From Daphnia carinata (Eukaryota; Arthropoda; Branchiopoda; Diplostraca; Daphniidae): DNA of 64,000 bases. Below the pieces are notes generated by a model. It worked only from the letters and a program-made list of their open reading frames with translations. It made no database searches and was not told the DNA's origin. Below, one piece after another: positions 44,957 to 56,223 of this stretch (position 1 is the first letter of the stretch; each line of letters opens with the position of its first letter). The stretch lies in the NCBI RefSeq assembly GCF_022539665.2, contig NC_081331.1, positions 9,021,534 through 9,085,533 on the forward strand, written 5' to 3'. Both the position numbers and the translations under genes were made by a program.

Positions 44957-45344
44957 AGTACAGTGCCGGTCCAGTTATAGAACCGGCCTGTGCGCGGTTC
45001 TATAACTAAATGGTTCTATAACCGAGAAGCCGATCTCAGAGCCACCTATCGTCGATTCTTTCATCACAAAGATTTTGACAGTATGGGAATGTAAAAGCGA
45101 ATACCACAGGGATAGTGCTGATCTCTATGCAACTACCCAGAATAGGGGAAAGGGGGTTATCATATTAGAATTTAATACCTCAACAAGCATTATTTTTACC
45201 AACAATAGAGTTCTATCACAAAGAGAATGCCCCATCATCGATTGGTCATTGTATTAGATACAGTGTCGGTCCACTTAGGAAAATCGGTTCGATAACCGAG
45301 CCGGTTCCATAGCTAGGCGGATCTATAAGTGGACCGGCACTGTA
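44957..45344. mobile_element. Composite TA-targeted MITE, copy 1
   Basis: Starts TACAGTGCCGGTCCAGTTAT and ends AAGTGGACCGGCACTGTA: CAGTG-type inverted ends beside TA, as in pogo/Tc1-like elements. Inside, a second end (CAGTGTCGGTCCACTT at 45257) defines an 88-bp mini-element at 45256-45344. The part 44957-45255 is the reverse complement of 51821-52120. Confidence 0.75.
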
Positions 45345-45356
45345 CTTGAAAGTATC

Positions 45357-45649
45357 TGTTGAGAATAAAGATTAGAAACACTAATTCATGTATGCGAACA
45401 TTACCTTATCAGTTCCCAGAGTTCGTGAATAAATGCATTATATCTAAATTAACTATATATTACATATGCTAAAGAACTTTACCACTTGCAGCAACAATTA
45501 ATATGTAGAAGTGTGCAACGGAAGCTCTTGACAATTGACAGTAGCAGACAACAGGGAAAAACCAAAACACCAAGGCTAAACAGCATCTTTTTGTGTAAGT
45601 GCATAAGAAGAGAAGAAAAGGGTTTGCGCTATATATATTTATATCAACA
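45357..45649 (-). repeat. 3' LTR of element H
   Basis: 293 bp, TG...CA ends, closely matching 48149-48665 minus the SINE inserted in the latter. Confidence 0.88.
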
Positions 45650-45664
45650 CTCTCCCTCAAACCC

Positions 45665-45870
45665 TTGTTGACCCTATTAGATAGCTGACCTATACTGATC
45701 CTGCTTCTCATCTCATCGAAAGCTTGGGCCACCAGCGTCTGAGTAAATATATCAGTAACTTGATTTTCAGTTCTGGTTAAGTCCTTAAGTAGATAACTCA
45801 GCCATGCAACAGTCCTTGCAACGCGATATTGTAGTCTGCATCAGTTGTCGAGAGGGCAGCAGAAGACTGC
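45665..45870 (-). pseudogene. Element H RNase H C-terminus
   Basis: Minus-strand segments KQSSAALSTTDADYNIA (near 45815-45865) and VTDIFTQTLVAQAFDEMRS (near 45705-45760) match the end of Copia pol, where RNase H normally stops just before the 3' LTR. The upstream pol is too decayed to read. Confidence 0.7.
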
Positions 45871-46758
45871 TTCTTGTTGGTTAACTGTGAAACGAGACAA
45901 GCAGCGGCGTACATCAGCCACCCCAATAATGAATTTAAGGGACTCGTTCAGAAGGGCTCCGATGAATTGGAACTCCACGCCAGCGATGTTAGTAGTCCAG
46001 ACGTCATCTCATCTCGGATGTTCGGTTTGGACATCAAAGCGACCCTGTTCAAACCATCACTATCACGCTGAGGATAACGAAGGTATCTAAAACTCTTCCC
46101 CCACCCCCAAGGTGAGATCTAATATCAATTAGAACCTGCATTTTGTGGCTTCGAAAAATGCTACAAAAATTTAACAGAGGTGTCGTCGGCTTCCAAATTC
46201 CTCTTCATGAGGTAAACCTTTGTGGAAACACTGAAAACATCTTTGAAGAATGCGATACAGGTCTCTTCAATTGGAGTTGGTGGTTAAAGCCATAAGACGA
46301 ATCATGCATATAGTTAAGTCGGATGCAAGATGCAGAAAACTGTAGGCCACCAAGAAGTTAAGTATTGTTTGCATGCCAGTGGCGTTACTAGATCAAACAC
46401 AGAAATTATACTTCCATAAGTTCATATTTGGATGGGGCTTTAAAAAGTAGATAACGGGATTTTTGAGTGGAATGAATAACCTGTAAATGGGAGCTCACTT
46501 TCTCCTTGAAAGAAAAAGGTCACGAAAGACTTCAGAAAATACAAACAAAAGCTACAAAATAAATGAAGAAAACACCTCAGCTCTACATACCAAAAGAAAG
46601 GATTCCTTAATCATGAAGGAGAGCTGTCTCGAGATTTGGGTACACTGTTTAAGACGAGGCACCTAATGGTAACGGTGATTGAAACAAAAAAAGAGCGGTG
46701 AGTAAACATTCACAGCTTTGTTTGGCAGCGAATCTTCACTCATCGGTTCAGAAACATT

Positions 46759-47142
46759 TCATCTCCACGACCTGTTGGGCTGGGAATACATAAATTCTTG
46801 ACAAGTATTACTTCGCATTTGCACATTATTGGCTTGCGGGTAATGTGGATTATACGGCAGTGGCTGGCTAATCGCTTCAGAAGACATGGAGTTTCTCCTG
46901 TAACGCTCGACTGTTTCTTTACCTTTAAGCACAGCTTGCCGTCCGGATACAATACTTGCACATTTGATGTGGTCCACATTGGCATCTTGAACAACGGGCA
47001 ATGCTAAAGCAACTTCTCTTTGTGCTTCAAAAATATTAATACACTTGTGTGCAAGCTCCAGATAAGATACAGATATTTTGTTCAAGCTTTGTTTCATTCT
47101 GATGAGCTTCACAGCTTCATTTTTCATGGAACACCCCGTCAT
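46759..47142 (-). pseudogene. Coding remnant of an unidentified gene inside element H
   Basis: A 127-residue frame with cell-protein character (KQSLNKISVSYLELAHKC, then VVQDANVDHIKCASI and VLKGKETVERYRRN). Upstream on the same strand a broken segment reads EVMFEGENQVVTCKQKLP near 47295-47345. No intron-like breaks were seen, which would fit a processed pseudogene. I cannot name the parent gene. Confidence 0.4.
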
Positions 47143-47816
47143 TTCTGGGCCAATTTACTGGCTCGTGTTACTTGTTTTAACTGTTCAATATCTAGAATTG
47201 CAAAAAAGGACTGTTCCCTTTTAAACTTCCCTCTTTTATTCCCTTCTTTTAATACTCTTTCCTCACTTTAGCTTCTTTGGCTTCAGCCACAGGAAGTTTC
47301 TGCTTGCAGGTAACAACTTGATTTTCTCCTTCAAACATTACCTCAAATTGCAATTTACAGTTTTACAGATTGTCTGTTTTAAAGAAAGCAATAACAGATT
47401 TTGTTATTTTCATCTTGTGTCACCATCAGCAAGATAACTTTGAGATTCAAAATTAAAAGGTCCCTGTAAATTCATTTTAGATATCACCTTGGGAATATTA
47501 ATTTCTTAACATCCCAAAATTGACAGGGGTATACTCATCACCTTAGGGTTGGAATTCTGCAGATTGGCATCTCAATATATGCTCTTCATTTAGTGGATGC
47601 AATTCATAAAAGAAAGTTTACGTTCAAAGTTCCATGAGACATGCTCATCACCTTGTAGGTGGAATCCATTGAATAAGTTGATGAACTAGATAACTTCAGT
47701 ACAACCATCACCATGTGGCATTCGTTAAAATAACTTTGCAAACTTCTTTGTGATACTACAATCACCATATTGGCGGGATCCATCAAATCAACGTCACAAA
47801 ATTCATTGTGGATTAC

Positions 47817-47895
47817 TCGTCACCTGTTTAGTGGTATACACATCACCTGTTTGGTGGAATACACATCACCTGTTCGGTGGAATACTCTTCATGAA
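47817..47895. repeat. Short tandem repeat, three ~25-bp units
   Basis: Units of type catcacctgtttggtggaat. More degenerate copies with catcacc...ggtgga lie upstream between 47530 and 47800. The stretch is otherwise noncoding. Confidence 0.7.
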
Positions 47896-48148
47896 ATAAT
47901 TATTAAGCCAACTGCTTCTATAATACCTGTAAAAACTTAAACGTATAGTTATATTATATTGATTACCTCTGCTCGCCTAAGATCTTGTACGAGCAAACAT
48001 TATTCATTTCATCCTATTCAGTTTCAGTATGACAACACATTTCCATTGGGGAAATTTCATTCCATTAACATTGGAGTAATCCCTCAGTTTGTTAGTAGAT
48101 AAATTGTGGGTGGCCATTTAACAAACAAATAATACTGGGCCCATAACC

Positions 48149-48665
48149 TGTTGAGAATAAAGATTAGAAACACTAATTCATATACGCGAACATTACCTTA
48201 TCGGTTCCCAGAGTTCGTGAATAAATACATTATATCTAAATTAACTATATATTACATACGCTAAAGAACTTTACCACTTGCAGCAACAATTAATATGTAG
48301 AAGTGTGCAACGGAAGACTTTAGCTTTAAGTGCGACTGGTGTATCTGCACCAGATTCACGGGTTTGCCTAGCAATCCCTTACGCACAAGTGATTATTGTT
48401 TTTCTTGTTTTGTTTTTTTTAGTTGATATTTTTAAGGAAGGGAAGGATTGTTGGGGGTGGTGGGAATCGAACACGAGGTAACTATCTACGAATGTATGGC
48501 GATAGCCCCTGTGCCAAGACCGCACAGTGTGCAGCGGAAGCTCTTGACAATTGACAGTAGCAGACGACAGGGAAAAACCAAAACACCAAGGCTAAACAGC
48601 ATCCTTTTGTGTAAGTGCATAAGAAGAGAAGAAAAGGGTTTGCGCTATATATATTTATATCAACA
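48149..48665 (-). repeat. 5' LTR of element H (with inserted SINE)
   Basis: Same ends as the other LTR. It is longer by about 224 bp because of the insertion at 48317-48540. Confidence 0.88.
48317..48526 (-). mobile_element. tRNA-derived SINE
   Basis: Flanked by 14-bp duplications gtgtgcaacggaag (48303-48316) and gtgtgcagcggaag (48527-48540), typical of LINE-driven insertion. The minus strand begins with a tRNA-like head: an A-box-like TGGCACAGGGG near 48503-48515 and B-box GTTCGATTCCC near 48464-48474. A T-rich stretch lies inside the body. About 210 bp. Confidence 0.8.
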
Positions 48666-48689
48666 GTATCGTCTAAACAAAATTTGAAG

Positions 48690-49280
48690 AAAATGGACCA
48701 AAAAAATCAAGAGCCTGATAAAAAGCGAGGGCCAAACTCTCTTCTGAAGACTTTTTCATTCCTTGCTTATTGACCAATATTCCAACTCGCAGTTTCTACA
48801 GCTCAAGATCTCGATACTGACAAGGTTAGTGTTGACCGCAATAGTTCTAACCAAAAAATTTACACCAGGAATTGTACTTCCAGTCCTGAAGATCTGAAAG
48901 AACGTCTAGCAGCTAAGCTTTTATGATTAAATTTACTTTTTTTCCTAAAATAAGAGAAAGTGAAAGTACTGCAAGTATATTCACAATTCATAGGTATGTG
49001 TTAATCTTTTTATATTAGAAAGGCCAGCCAGTTTATGCCATCTAATTTCAGGGGGAAAGCTGGTCTTTTCTGATAAAATGAAAGACCAACTTATATAGAT
49101 AAATTGGAGAAGAAAAAACTAAACAGGAAAAATAACAGGATGAGATCCAAAATTGCAAAACTTCCACAAGCCACCAAGACAGGATCTGTGTCATAGCCTC
49201 TGATCTTACAGAGTCTGTCAAAGCGGAAATTCCTGAGCCACCAGTACGCTGCCATAGCCAATGGGGAAAAGAGAATAGGG
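48690..49280. other. No supported gene
   Basis: Unremarkable AT-rich sequence between the Copia relic and the foldback element. Confidence 0.4.
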
Positions 49281-49811
49281 AAAGCCGCCATGACAGATTT
49301 CGGCACTCCATCTAGCGGCTAATTCCCTCTCTTTCTCATTAGCAGGCGAATTCCCTGCAAGCAAGCACTGTTACAGGTGGCTGATTTGAAATGGTCACGG
49401 AGAGGTAGACAATACGCCAGTTAATAACAGACAAAAGAAAGTTTCATGACTAAAAGTAAATTGTAACTACTATTGTAACAACTTGTAAACTGAGGCTGGT
49501 ATTTTGCAGGATAAAATTTGATAATTAGCTAACAAGTTCCCTGGAGACCATTCAATGGAAACTGGAATGGAAAGTATTTGTAAGCCAAAAATTCCAGAAA
49601 ATTGACCCCTTTTGATTCTTCGAGTTTTCAACGCCCTCCGAGTCACAGAACTTTCGTTGTGTGTTTTTATCTGGCGAAATGTCCGACTTTCCTTTCCCAT
49701 ATTCAAATTAGCCGCCTGTCACATTGGTTCCTTGCAGGGAATTCGTCTGCTAATGATGAAGGGAGGGAATTAGCCGCTAGATGCTGCCCCAAAAAGTGTC
49801 ATGGCGGCTTT
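49281..49811. mobile_element. Foldback MITE with ~100-bp inverted ends
   Basis: The left arm (49281 to about 49385) and right arm (about 49705-49811) are inverted copies. The outer ends AAAGCCGCCATGACA are perfect, and inner shared blocks include atctagcggctaattccct and gcgaattccctgcaag-like. The loop is about 320 bp with no useful frame. No target duplication was identified. Confidence 0.8.
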
Positions 49812-49947
49812 AACACGGTCGTGTCCCATCTCATCTCTGGTCGACCCTCTCACCCATTAGGAAAAAAAACCACTTTAGATGCAAACGCGGCAATGATTAA
49901 CATGAAAAAAATATAAGAAAAATTGGAATTCTTGGAAGGCAAAGGAG

Positions 49948-50605
49948 AAGTTGAGAAGGCAAGAAGCATTGAAGAGAAACAGCCATGGGAAGGTGTTAAG
50001 GTAAACTTTTAATTTGACAAAAAAAAATTTTAGACCTTCAAATAACTTTACTTTTCTGTATTACATTAGGTAAAAGAATACTAAGATCATTAAGTGCAAA
50101 AGACAATGTGGAATTGCTTGCCAAACCAATTAAGAAACAGAATAAAATCAAAATCACAAACGAGAAAGAAGTGGGTTGAACGCATCGAAGAACAGGAAAA
50201 GAGAAAGTAACACCAATAGAAAAGGGATAAATCCACATTTAGAAAACGAAAAATGAAAAGAAAGCATGTAATGAATAAACTAGCGAAAAAAGCAAACCTG
50301 TCGTATGAATTTAATGGCTGATATTGACATGGATGAGCTGACTCATGTTCCATTATTTACAAGCCGTGTCATGATCAATAAGATGAAGCCGTGATCGTTG
50401 AAAATTCGTGAAAATGTGAAAAAAAAATTTGATTTATTTTTAAAAGGATTAGTGACTTCTTTTATCACTGACGCACAAAAAAAAGGTCTTTCCTGGTCGA
50501 AAATAATTAAAATGGATTTGTCATTATTAGTAGATTTGGTAACGCCAAGTGCAAAGCTTCCTTAAACTCTTCAGTGTTGCATGCGATGTGTAATTAGGTA
50601 ATCAA
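49948..50605 (+). repeat. Dispersed repeat R, copy 2
   Basis: Aligns with 33680-34315 over its length (gcaagaagcattgaagagaa, gtggaattgcttg, aagtgcaaagcttcctta). Confidence 0.75.
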
Positions 50606-51325
50606 TGGCTACTTGGAAATGTGCGTAAGGTGAAAAACCAGACACGGAGGACGTCAAAAAACATTTATAAATGCGCGGAAAATGCGAATTCTTGCCGGAG
50701 ATGTAGGGGCTCCTTTCGGAGTAAAGGTGAGGTTATTAGTTACTATTGCTCTTTAACAAAAGCCACGCCATAACTATTGAAATTTTACTCGTAGATGTTT
50801 CTATGCAAGTTGTTCATTTCAGTTTTGCTTAAACCATTTATTGCTTTGGTGGATATATGAAATGTTAATAATAATAAACTAGTATTTATGTTAACATATT
50901 CGTTTCCAGCACCCACCAAAAGCCGCGCGGAACTCATTATTTTCGTTCTTGCCACGTAGGTCTTTATCTATGGTTTTCTGGAAAATAGTTTTTTTATTAC
51001 AAAATGTACGTGTGTTAAATTATCTATATATAATTTTTTTTTCTTATTTATCAGTGTATTAAGGGGTACTTACCGGAAAGCAACCCCCTCGCCCCCGGGA
51101 ACTCTCATGGAATAAGGACATCAGTGAGGGGGGAGAGCGATACTAGGACTGGAAACGCCAGTAACAAAATGTCAAGGGCTAAAAACCAAACACTGTGTAA
51201 AAAAAATATAACTTTTGATGAAAGTTATGATGGAATGATTAGACGAGCAATTGATAACGTTGTTTGCAGTGGGGAAAACTACATAAGCCGTCCGGTTCTT
51301 CTTTTCTAACAGCGGACATTTAGGC
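50606..51325. other. No supported gene
   Basis: AT-rich sequence with a run of G/C near 51085-51100. Nothing recognised. Confidence 0.4.
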
Positions 51326-52120
51326 TACAGTGCCGGTCCACTTATAGAACCGCTTAGCTATAGAACCAGCTCGGTTATCGAACCGATTTTTCCTTGCCGT
51401 GTCTCAGCGCCGCCATTGGCTGTATTTTGAACTAAATCCATATTTTTGGGTTCGAACGTACGGATTACGCATTTTAAAACGTACAAGCACATGTTATTGA
51501 AATTGGTTTTAGCAATTTTAGACAATAGTACAAATTGGCTTAATGACTTTACGTAAAATAATAGCCTTCCAAACGAATTCAGGCGGAAAACAATAAAACA
51601 AATGACTTATCGTGCTGCTTTTCTCTTTGCCTTTTAATGTTATCAGAATTTTTAAAAAACTGTATTACAAAATGACACTTTTCGTGTCGTTTAGGTCGTC
51701 GTGTCGTTTTGTTTTTTTCCATTTATTAATTATGGGCGCTGAAACACGGGAAAGAAAAATCGGTTCGATAACCGAGCCGGTTCCATAGCTAAGGGTTTCT
51801 AGAAGTGGACCGGCACTGTATCTAATATAATGACCAATCGTTGATGGGGCATCCTCTTTGTGGTAGAACCTTATTGTTGGTAAAATAATGCAGGAATGGT
51901 TGAGGTATTAAATTCTAATATGAGAACCCCCTTCCCCCTATTCTGGGTAGTTGCATAGAGATCAGCACTACCCCTGTGCTATTCGCTTTTACATTTCCAT
52001 ACTGTCAAAATCTGTGTGATGAAAGAATCGACGATAGGTGGCTCTGAGATCGGCTTCTCGGTTATAGAACCATTCAGTTATAGAACCGCGCACAGACCGG
52101 TTCTATAACTGGACCGGCAA
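51326..52120. mobile_element. Composite TA-targeted MITE, copy 2 (X plus full-length Y)
   Basis: MITE Y at 51327-51820: inverted ends of about 65 bp (TACAGTGCCGGTCCACTTAT ... AAGTGGACCGGCACTGTA) enclosing the sequence shared with 39345-39610. MITE X follows to about 52120 and is the reverse complement of 44957-45255, ending CTGGACCGGCAATGTA. X and Y meet at the same X sequence (tctaata...atgacc) in both copies. Confidence 0.75.
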
Positions 52121-52138
52121 TGTACTTATGATGAGAAA

Positions 52139-52241
52139 AAGGACCAATATCAAGGAGAAATAGGAACATTCAAAAAATGTTTGAACACTGGGTCCTAATT
52201 CTCCGGGTCCTATTTCTCCTGGTCCTATTTCTCCGGCAATC
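52139..52241. repeat. Palindromic GGAGAAATAGGACC cluster, right
   Basis: Same motif family as 38725-38880, with outer edge ggtcctatttctccggc. The outer 17 bases are an exact inverted match to the left cluster's outer edge. Confidence 0.7.
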
Positions 52242-53170
52242 CGATACTTGTTGCGATTGGGTGGTCTGCTGTTCTACCTGCTCGTCTGAACGAACGATAG
52301 CAACCGTTTCAATTGTCTGATAATTTGGATTACGTTTTGCTTGATAGTATACGCTAGTTGCTCGAGACACGGATTTTCAACTTCCCGGTTGGTAAAGAGC
52401 GACTCTATTTCCGGCTGCAGGGGCTCAAAATTGGTTATTGACTGCAGTTTTCGTAGGTATGAGTTCCAATAAAGTTTACTCCATATGGATAGATAACTCT
52501 GACGCCTCGAGAATGAGAAGGTAATATTCTCCGTCCTCGTCTCGGGTGATGATGTCCTGTCTTGGAATAAAATTGAAGAGTTCCTTGTCCTTCGGTAGAG
52601 TAACTTACCGCAATTCGGCGATGCTTTACGTCTGCCCCAGTGGGACAGTAAACTGCCTCGCATACGTTGTGAAAATCGTTAGCAGCTCGATTGTTGCTCC
52701 GTTTTTTTTATCGTCTTCTTGGTCTGTCCACAGGCTCTTACTTCCAAAATTGATATCAAGGATTTCAGAAATATCTTCGGTTTCGTCCAATATGCTGGCC
52801 CCAGCGGTTTGTCTGGTTCTTCGTTCAGATGTCTTGCATCAATCAGGTAAGCTGGTTCCAAATTTTTGGGTCGTTCGACAGTAACTCCATCCCTCTCTCC
52901 TTGAGGCTGCTGAGTGCTAGTGCCAGGACCGGTAACTGACTCGTTGGTGTGTGGAAAATTTTACCTTGATTCTTATAGATGCTGGAGACTCAGTTAAGTC
53001 GTAGCTAACGTCCATTGGATGGTGTAAAGCCTTGGTCACACATATGGAGAACAAGCAGTATAAATGAAAGTGAGATAGGAGTATTTTGTTTACTTGCAGT
53101 AGGCTCATAGTGGTAGACGACGACTGGTGTGGGAGGGGGGAAAACACGAATGTCAAGGCTACAAGCAAAG
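52242..53170 (-). pseudogene. Decayed coding remnant, unidentified
   Basis: Minus-strand segments in changing frames: a signal-peptide-like start (MLVALTFVFSPLPH, 53168), then DETEDISEILDINFG near 52740-52790, DKELFNFIPRQDIITRDEDG near 52535-52600, and NREVENPCLEQLAYTIKQN near 52330-52390. I recognise no family. The signal peptide suggests a secreted or membrane protein, possibly another element's envelope. Confidence 0.35.
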
Positions 53171-53936
53171 TAATTAATCCACAAACACTTAATTACAGAG
53201 CATTCGTCTACTTCAACTCAGAAACCTAACTACTACAGGTTTTTTGCGGAACATTTTATATAAAAAAGGAAGGTCAAGTTGGTTAGCACTTTAGGGGAGG
53301 TAGGGCATTTTTCTGTGTAAATTTAATACTTAGGTGTGAAAAAGGTCTGGGTGGGTTTTCGGAGGTTAAAGTTCTCCGTAGGAACCAAGGTCGACGTTGG
53401 GAAAAGGTTGCGGCTGGTCGTTCCTTACAATGGGCTCTTCTTCTTGAACAAACTTAAAACCGTGCTCGAGAGAAAACTAGTTTGGCTGATCTTTTAACAG
53501 GTGAATTTACAGTAGAGAAACGGGATGGTAACCTAGCATAAATGGAAGAGGCGTGTTTCAGTGTTGCAGCGGCAGCTGTACCACAAGTTTAAGTCTTAGG
53601 AGTGGCTGTCTTGACTAAAGGAGCCACATCCTCATAAGCAGTATTCGATCTTAACCTCCTTAACTGAATTTTATCTGTCTGTAATTTAGAATTCAAAACG
53701 GGAGAAGCGGATTTTTTAATGGTCTCCGTTCTTTCCCTGAAATTTATCTGGTACAGGCGATGTTTGGGGGGATATTTTCTCAAAATTATTTAATTTGCTA
53801 TTGTCTCTTTATCAATTTCAGCTTCGGGCGTACGGGAATTAGCGAAATGTTTACAGGGGTACGAAAAATTTTAGGCCCACCAAGAATAATAACATCTGCC
53901 GTTGTGGTTGAGTTCCAAAAATCGCTGCCACCATTA
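53171..53936. other. No firm gene; short frame 53589-53783 (minus)
   Basis: A TATA-like tatataaaa on the minus strand near 53257-53265 lies upstream of the preceding remnant. The 64-codon basic frame at 53589-53783 has no recognised domain. Confidence 0.3.
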
Positions 53937-54600
53937 TGTTGTAAAGCATCTCCTCTGTGAGAAGGCGTACTTTACGGAATTAAGACAAATGGAAATGAAT
54001 CGAACTCGGAGGCGATTTACCCACACGATGATTTATATTTATCCAAGTAGGGCCAAGCGGTACAGAAGTCAGTTTGGGATAGGACAAAAGGAGTCAGACT
54101 AAAAGAAGAGAAGTCGGAGTGTAATATGATACTGTAGTATAAGCTTACCGCGGTGGCTTGAGCGGAGCACGGGCGAGGATATAAGAGGAGACGGCGTTAA
54201 CAGGAGTTCGTCGGCACGTGGGTAAACAATATGGGTGAACTGAACACTCAGGCAAGCACGTGACACAGCTCAATTCACTTGCACAGATTTATCAATGGGG
54301 GAGCACTAGCTGAACTTGAACTCCACCTGTAAGAGTCAGAGGCTCATCGACGACTGAACTTACTCAGATCTTAGTTCACCACGAAACCTCGCATATTGCA
54401 CAACAATTAACAACTGCGCAATTACATGTCGCAAGTAATGAAATTTGATACATTAAGTTGATGGTGCAATACAGATCAACGCATGAGCAGCCAATCACAA
54501 TTGTTGCTAAGCGGCAAGGTGCCGATGTAATATAATACTCTACTGCGCAGTTTATATGGCGTAACACATGAGTCATACATAAAGAATAAACGGGAAGGCA
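53937..54600 (-). repeat. LTR-like direct repeat, copy 1
   Basis: Aligns with 54629-55290 (actttac(g/a)gaattaag, ttacccaca/ata, tcttaccg, ttcaccacgaaac against ttcgccatgaaac) and, in its last part, with 7440-7720. Confidence 0.6.
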
Positions 54601-54628
54601 TATCGAATAAAAACATTTATTTGCTTCT

Positions 54629-55316
54629 TTACAATGTAAACATTCTCCCCGTAGGGTGAATGACTTTACAGAATTAAGGCAATTAATAAGATGAAGAACA
54701 CGAGAGGCGTTTTACCCATAAAGATGAATGTATTTTCTAGGCTACGGCATCGTAATACAGAAAGGGAATTGGAATATAAGAAGACACACTATACGATGGG
54801 GAGACGTGAATGGAGATCATCGTAATACAATCTTACCGTAGTAACACGAGCGGAATAGGAGAAAAGCACGACCAAAACGAGACGTAACACAACTGGTTAA
54901 CGCTTTGACAGCACACAGACAGATATTTGAACACCCAGTGTAGATAACAACGGTTTAATGTTGACAACACAAGATTAATAACCAAGAAAAGTCCACATGA
55001 TGAATTTGAAAACAACTACTGGAATGGGAGACAATTCCTTGACTGACTTTTTTCAGTTTCCGGGTTCGCCATGAAACTTCATCGCGTTTTGGCAAAGTAG
55101 CGTATTGCTGTGTGAATATGTGCGTTGGACGTGCCGCCAATCAAAGATGTGTTTTAAATGGCGTGATGTTGTTCACGTATGGTTTCGTCAGCTAGCAGGT
55201 GTTCATCTAATCACCGTGCTGCGCATGTTGTGTTGCAACTAATTAGTATACTTGATAAGTATTAAATATGCACCGAAAGGAAATATATGGAAGGTGTATA
55301 TTTGGCTTCGTTACAG
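54629..55316 (-). repeat. LTR-like direct repeat, copy 2, plus glycoprotein 3' remnant
   Basis: Second unit of the pair. The stretch 55280-55316 (ggaaggtgtatatttggcttcgttac) matches the 3' end of glycoprotein copy 1 (7774-7806). This links the repeats to the same envelope-bearing element type. Confidence 0.55.
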
Positions 55317-56223
55317 TACGTAGGGCTGTTGAACTAAAACTACATCGACGGTAAGGTCCAGCATCACCTTCTTCCTCCTTCCGTCGATGGGTAGATGGGT
55401 GGGTCTCCGATGTCCTACCTCGTCCGGGTAATAGTTATCTCTTCATCCGTGTCCCGCGGCTCTCTGTGTGACAATATGTTGTATCTGGCCTCTTGTGAAC
55501 GAAGAAAAATTTTCACTTGACCTACCATGGAGTTGGGTTTTGGAATAGACATTCGTTGCAAATGGGATCTCACATCTCACGAACTTGCTACCATGTTTTA
55601 GTTCCAGGTTCAGGTTGTCAAGGTGTACGATGTTTACGAAAAATTAGCCACAACGGGGAAAAAGAAGTTAAGTTTAAGGCGTGGTTAAATCGAAAGCACT
55701 TAGGTTGCTTGTTTAGGATAACCGCAGGTTAGCTACCGCCACTTCCTTGTCCAGAGTGACGAGCTTTGTTGTTTTTTAACTGGATGTGAGAGGAGATCAG
55801 GCCACTTTTAGGGGTGTCCGCATTCTCTGAACAGCAGACAAATCTAACGCTGCTGTAGACTATAACCTACCATACACTTCCCGACCATAACATGTCAATT
55901 TTACTCTGTAGCTGATTGTTTCTCCTTGGGCGGTTGCTGACCATACGTCGAGTCACTTCGCGACTTTAAGGTTACGATGTTTACTTGTTACTGAACATAA
56001 CTTGAAATAACGTAGCGTCAAAGTAAGTTTACGAACTCAACCGAAATTACTCGCGGATACTTATACGGATAGTCCCGCTACATTTAATTAAAAATGTGTG
56101 GTCATTCAAAAACTTCATAAATAAATTTACAATTTGCACAGTTCAATATGCCCTTCTTGTTAAAAATGAATACTTGAAATGAATCTATGTACGTTTTATG
56201 TAGTTGACCGAGCATTTACACAA
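55317..56223. other. ATG9 3' flank; candidate poly(A) signal
   Basis: No gene recognised. ATTAAA on the minus strand at 56083-56088 lies about 136 bases beyond the ATG9 stop and could be its poly(A) signal. Confidence 0.35.

Larger units (their letters stand above)
45357..48665 (-). mobile_element. Copia-type LTR element H, relic
   Basis: LTRs 45357-45649 and 48149-48665 (TGTTGAG...ATCAACA) lie between 5-bp duplications GTATC (45352-45356 and 48666-48670). On the minus strand, the sequence after the 5' LTR is GGTTATGGGCCCAG, a Copia primer site of initiator-tRNA-Met half-molecule type. The polypurine GAGGGAGAG lies before the 3' LTR. Most of the interior is not recognisable. Confidence 0.85.

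Noticed and set aside
47500-47900. CRISPR-like array of spaced catcacc...ggtgga units
   Set aside because: Units are degenerate with irregular spacing, only three are truly tandem, and the context is eukaryotic.
55330-55400. Inverted catcgacggtaagg / ccttccgtcgatg stem as a terminator or MITE
   Set aside because: A single short hairpin with no flanking duplication and no second copy seen.
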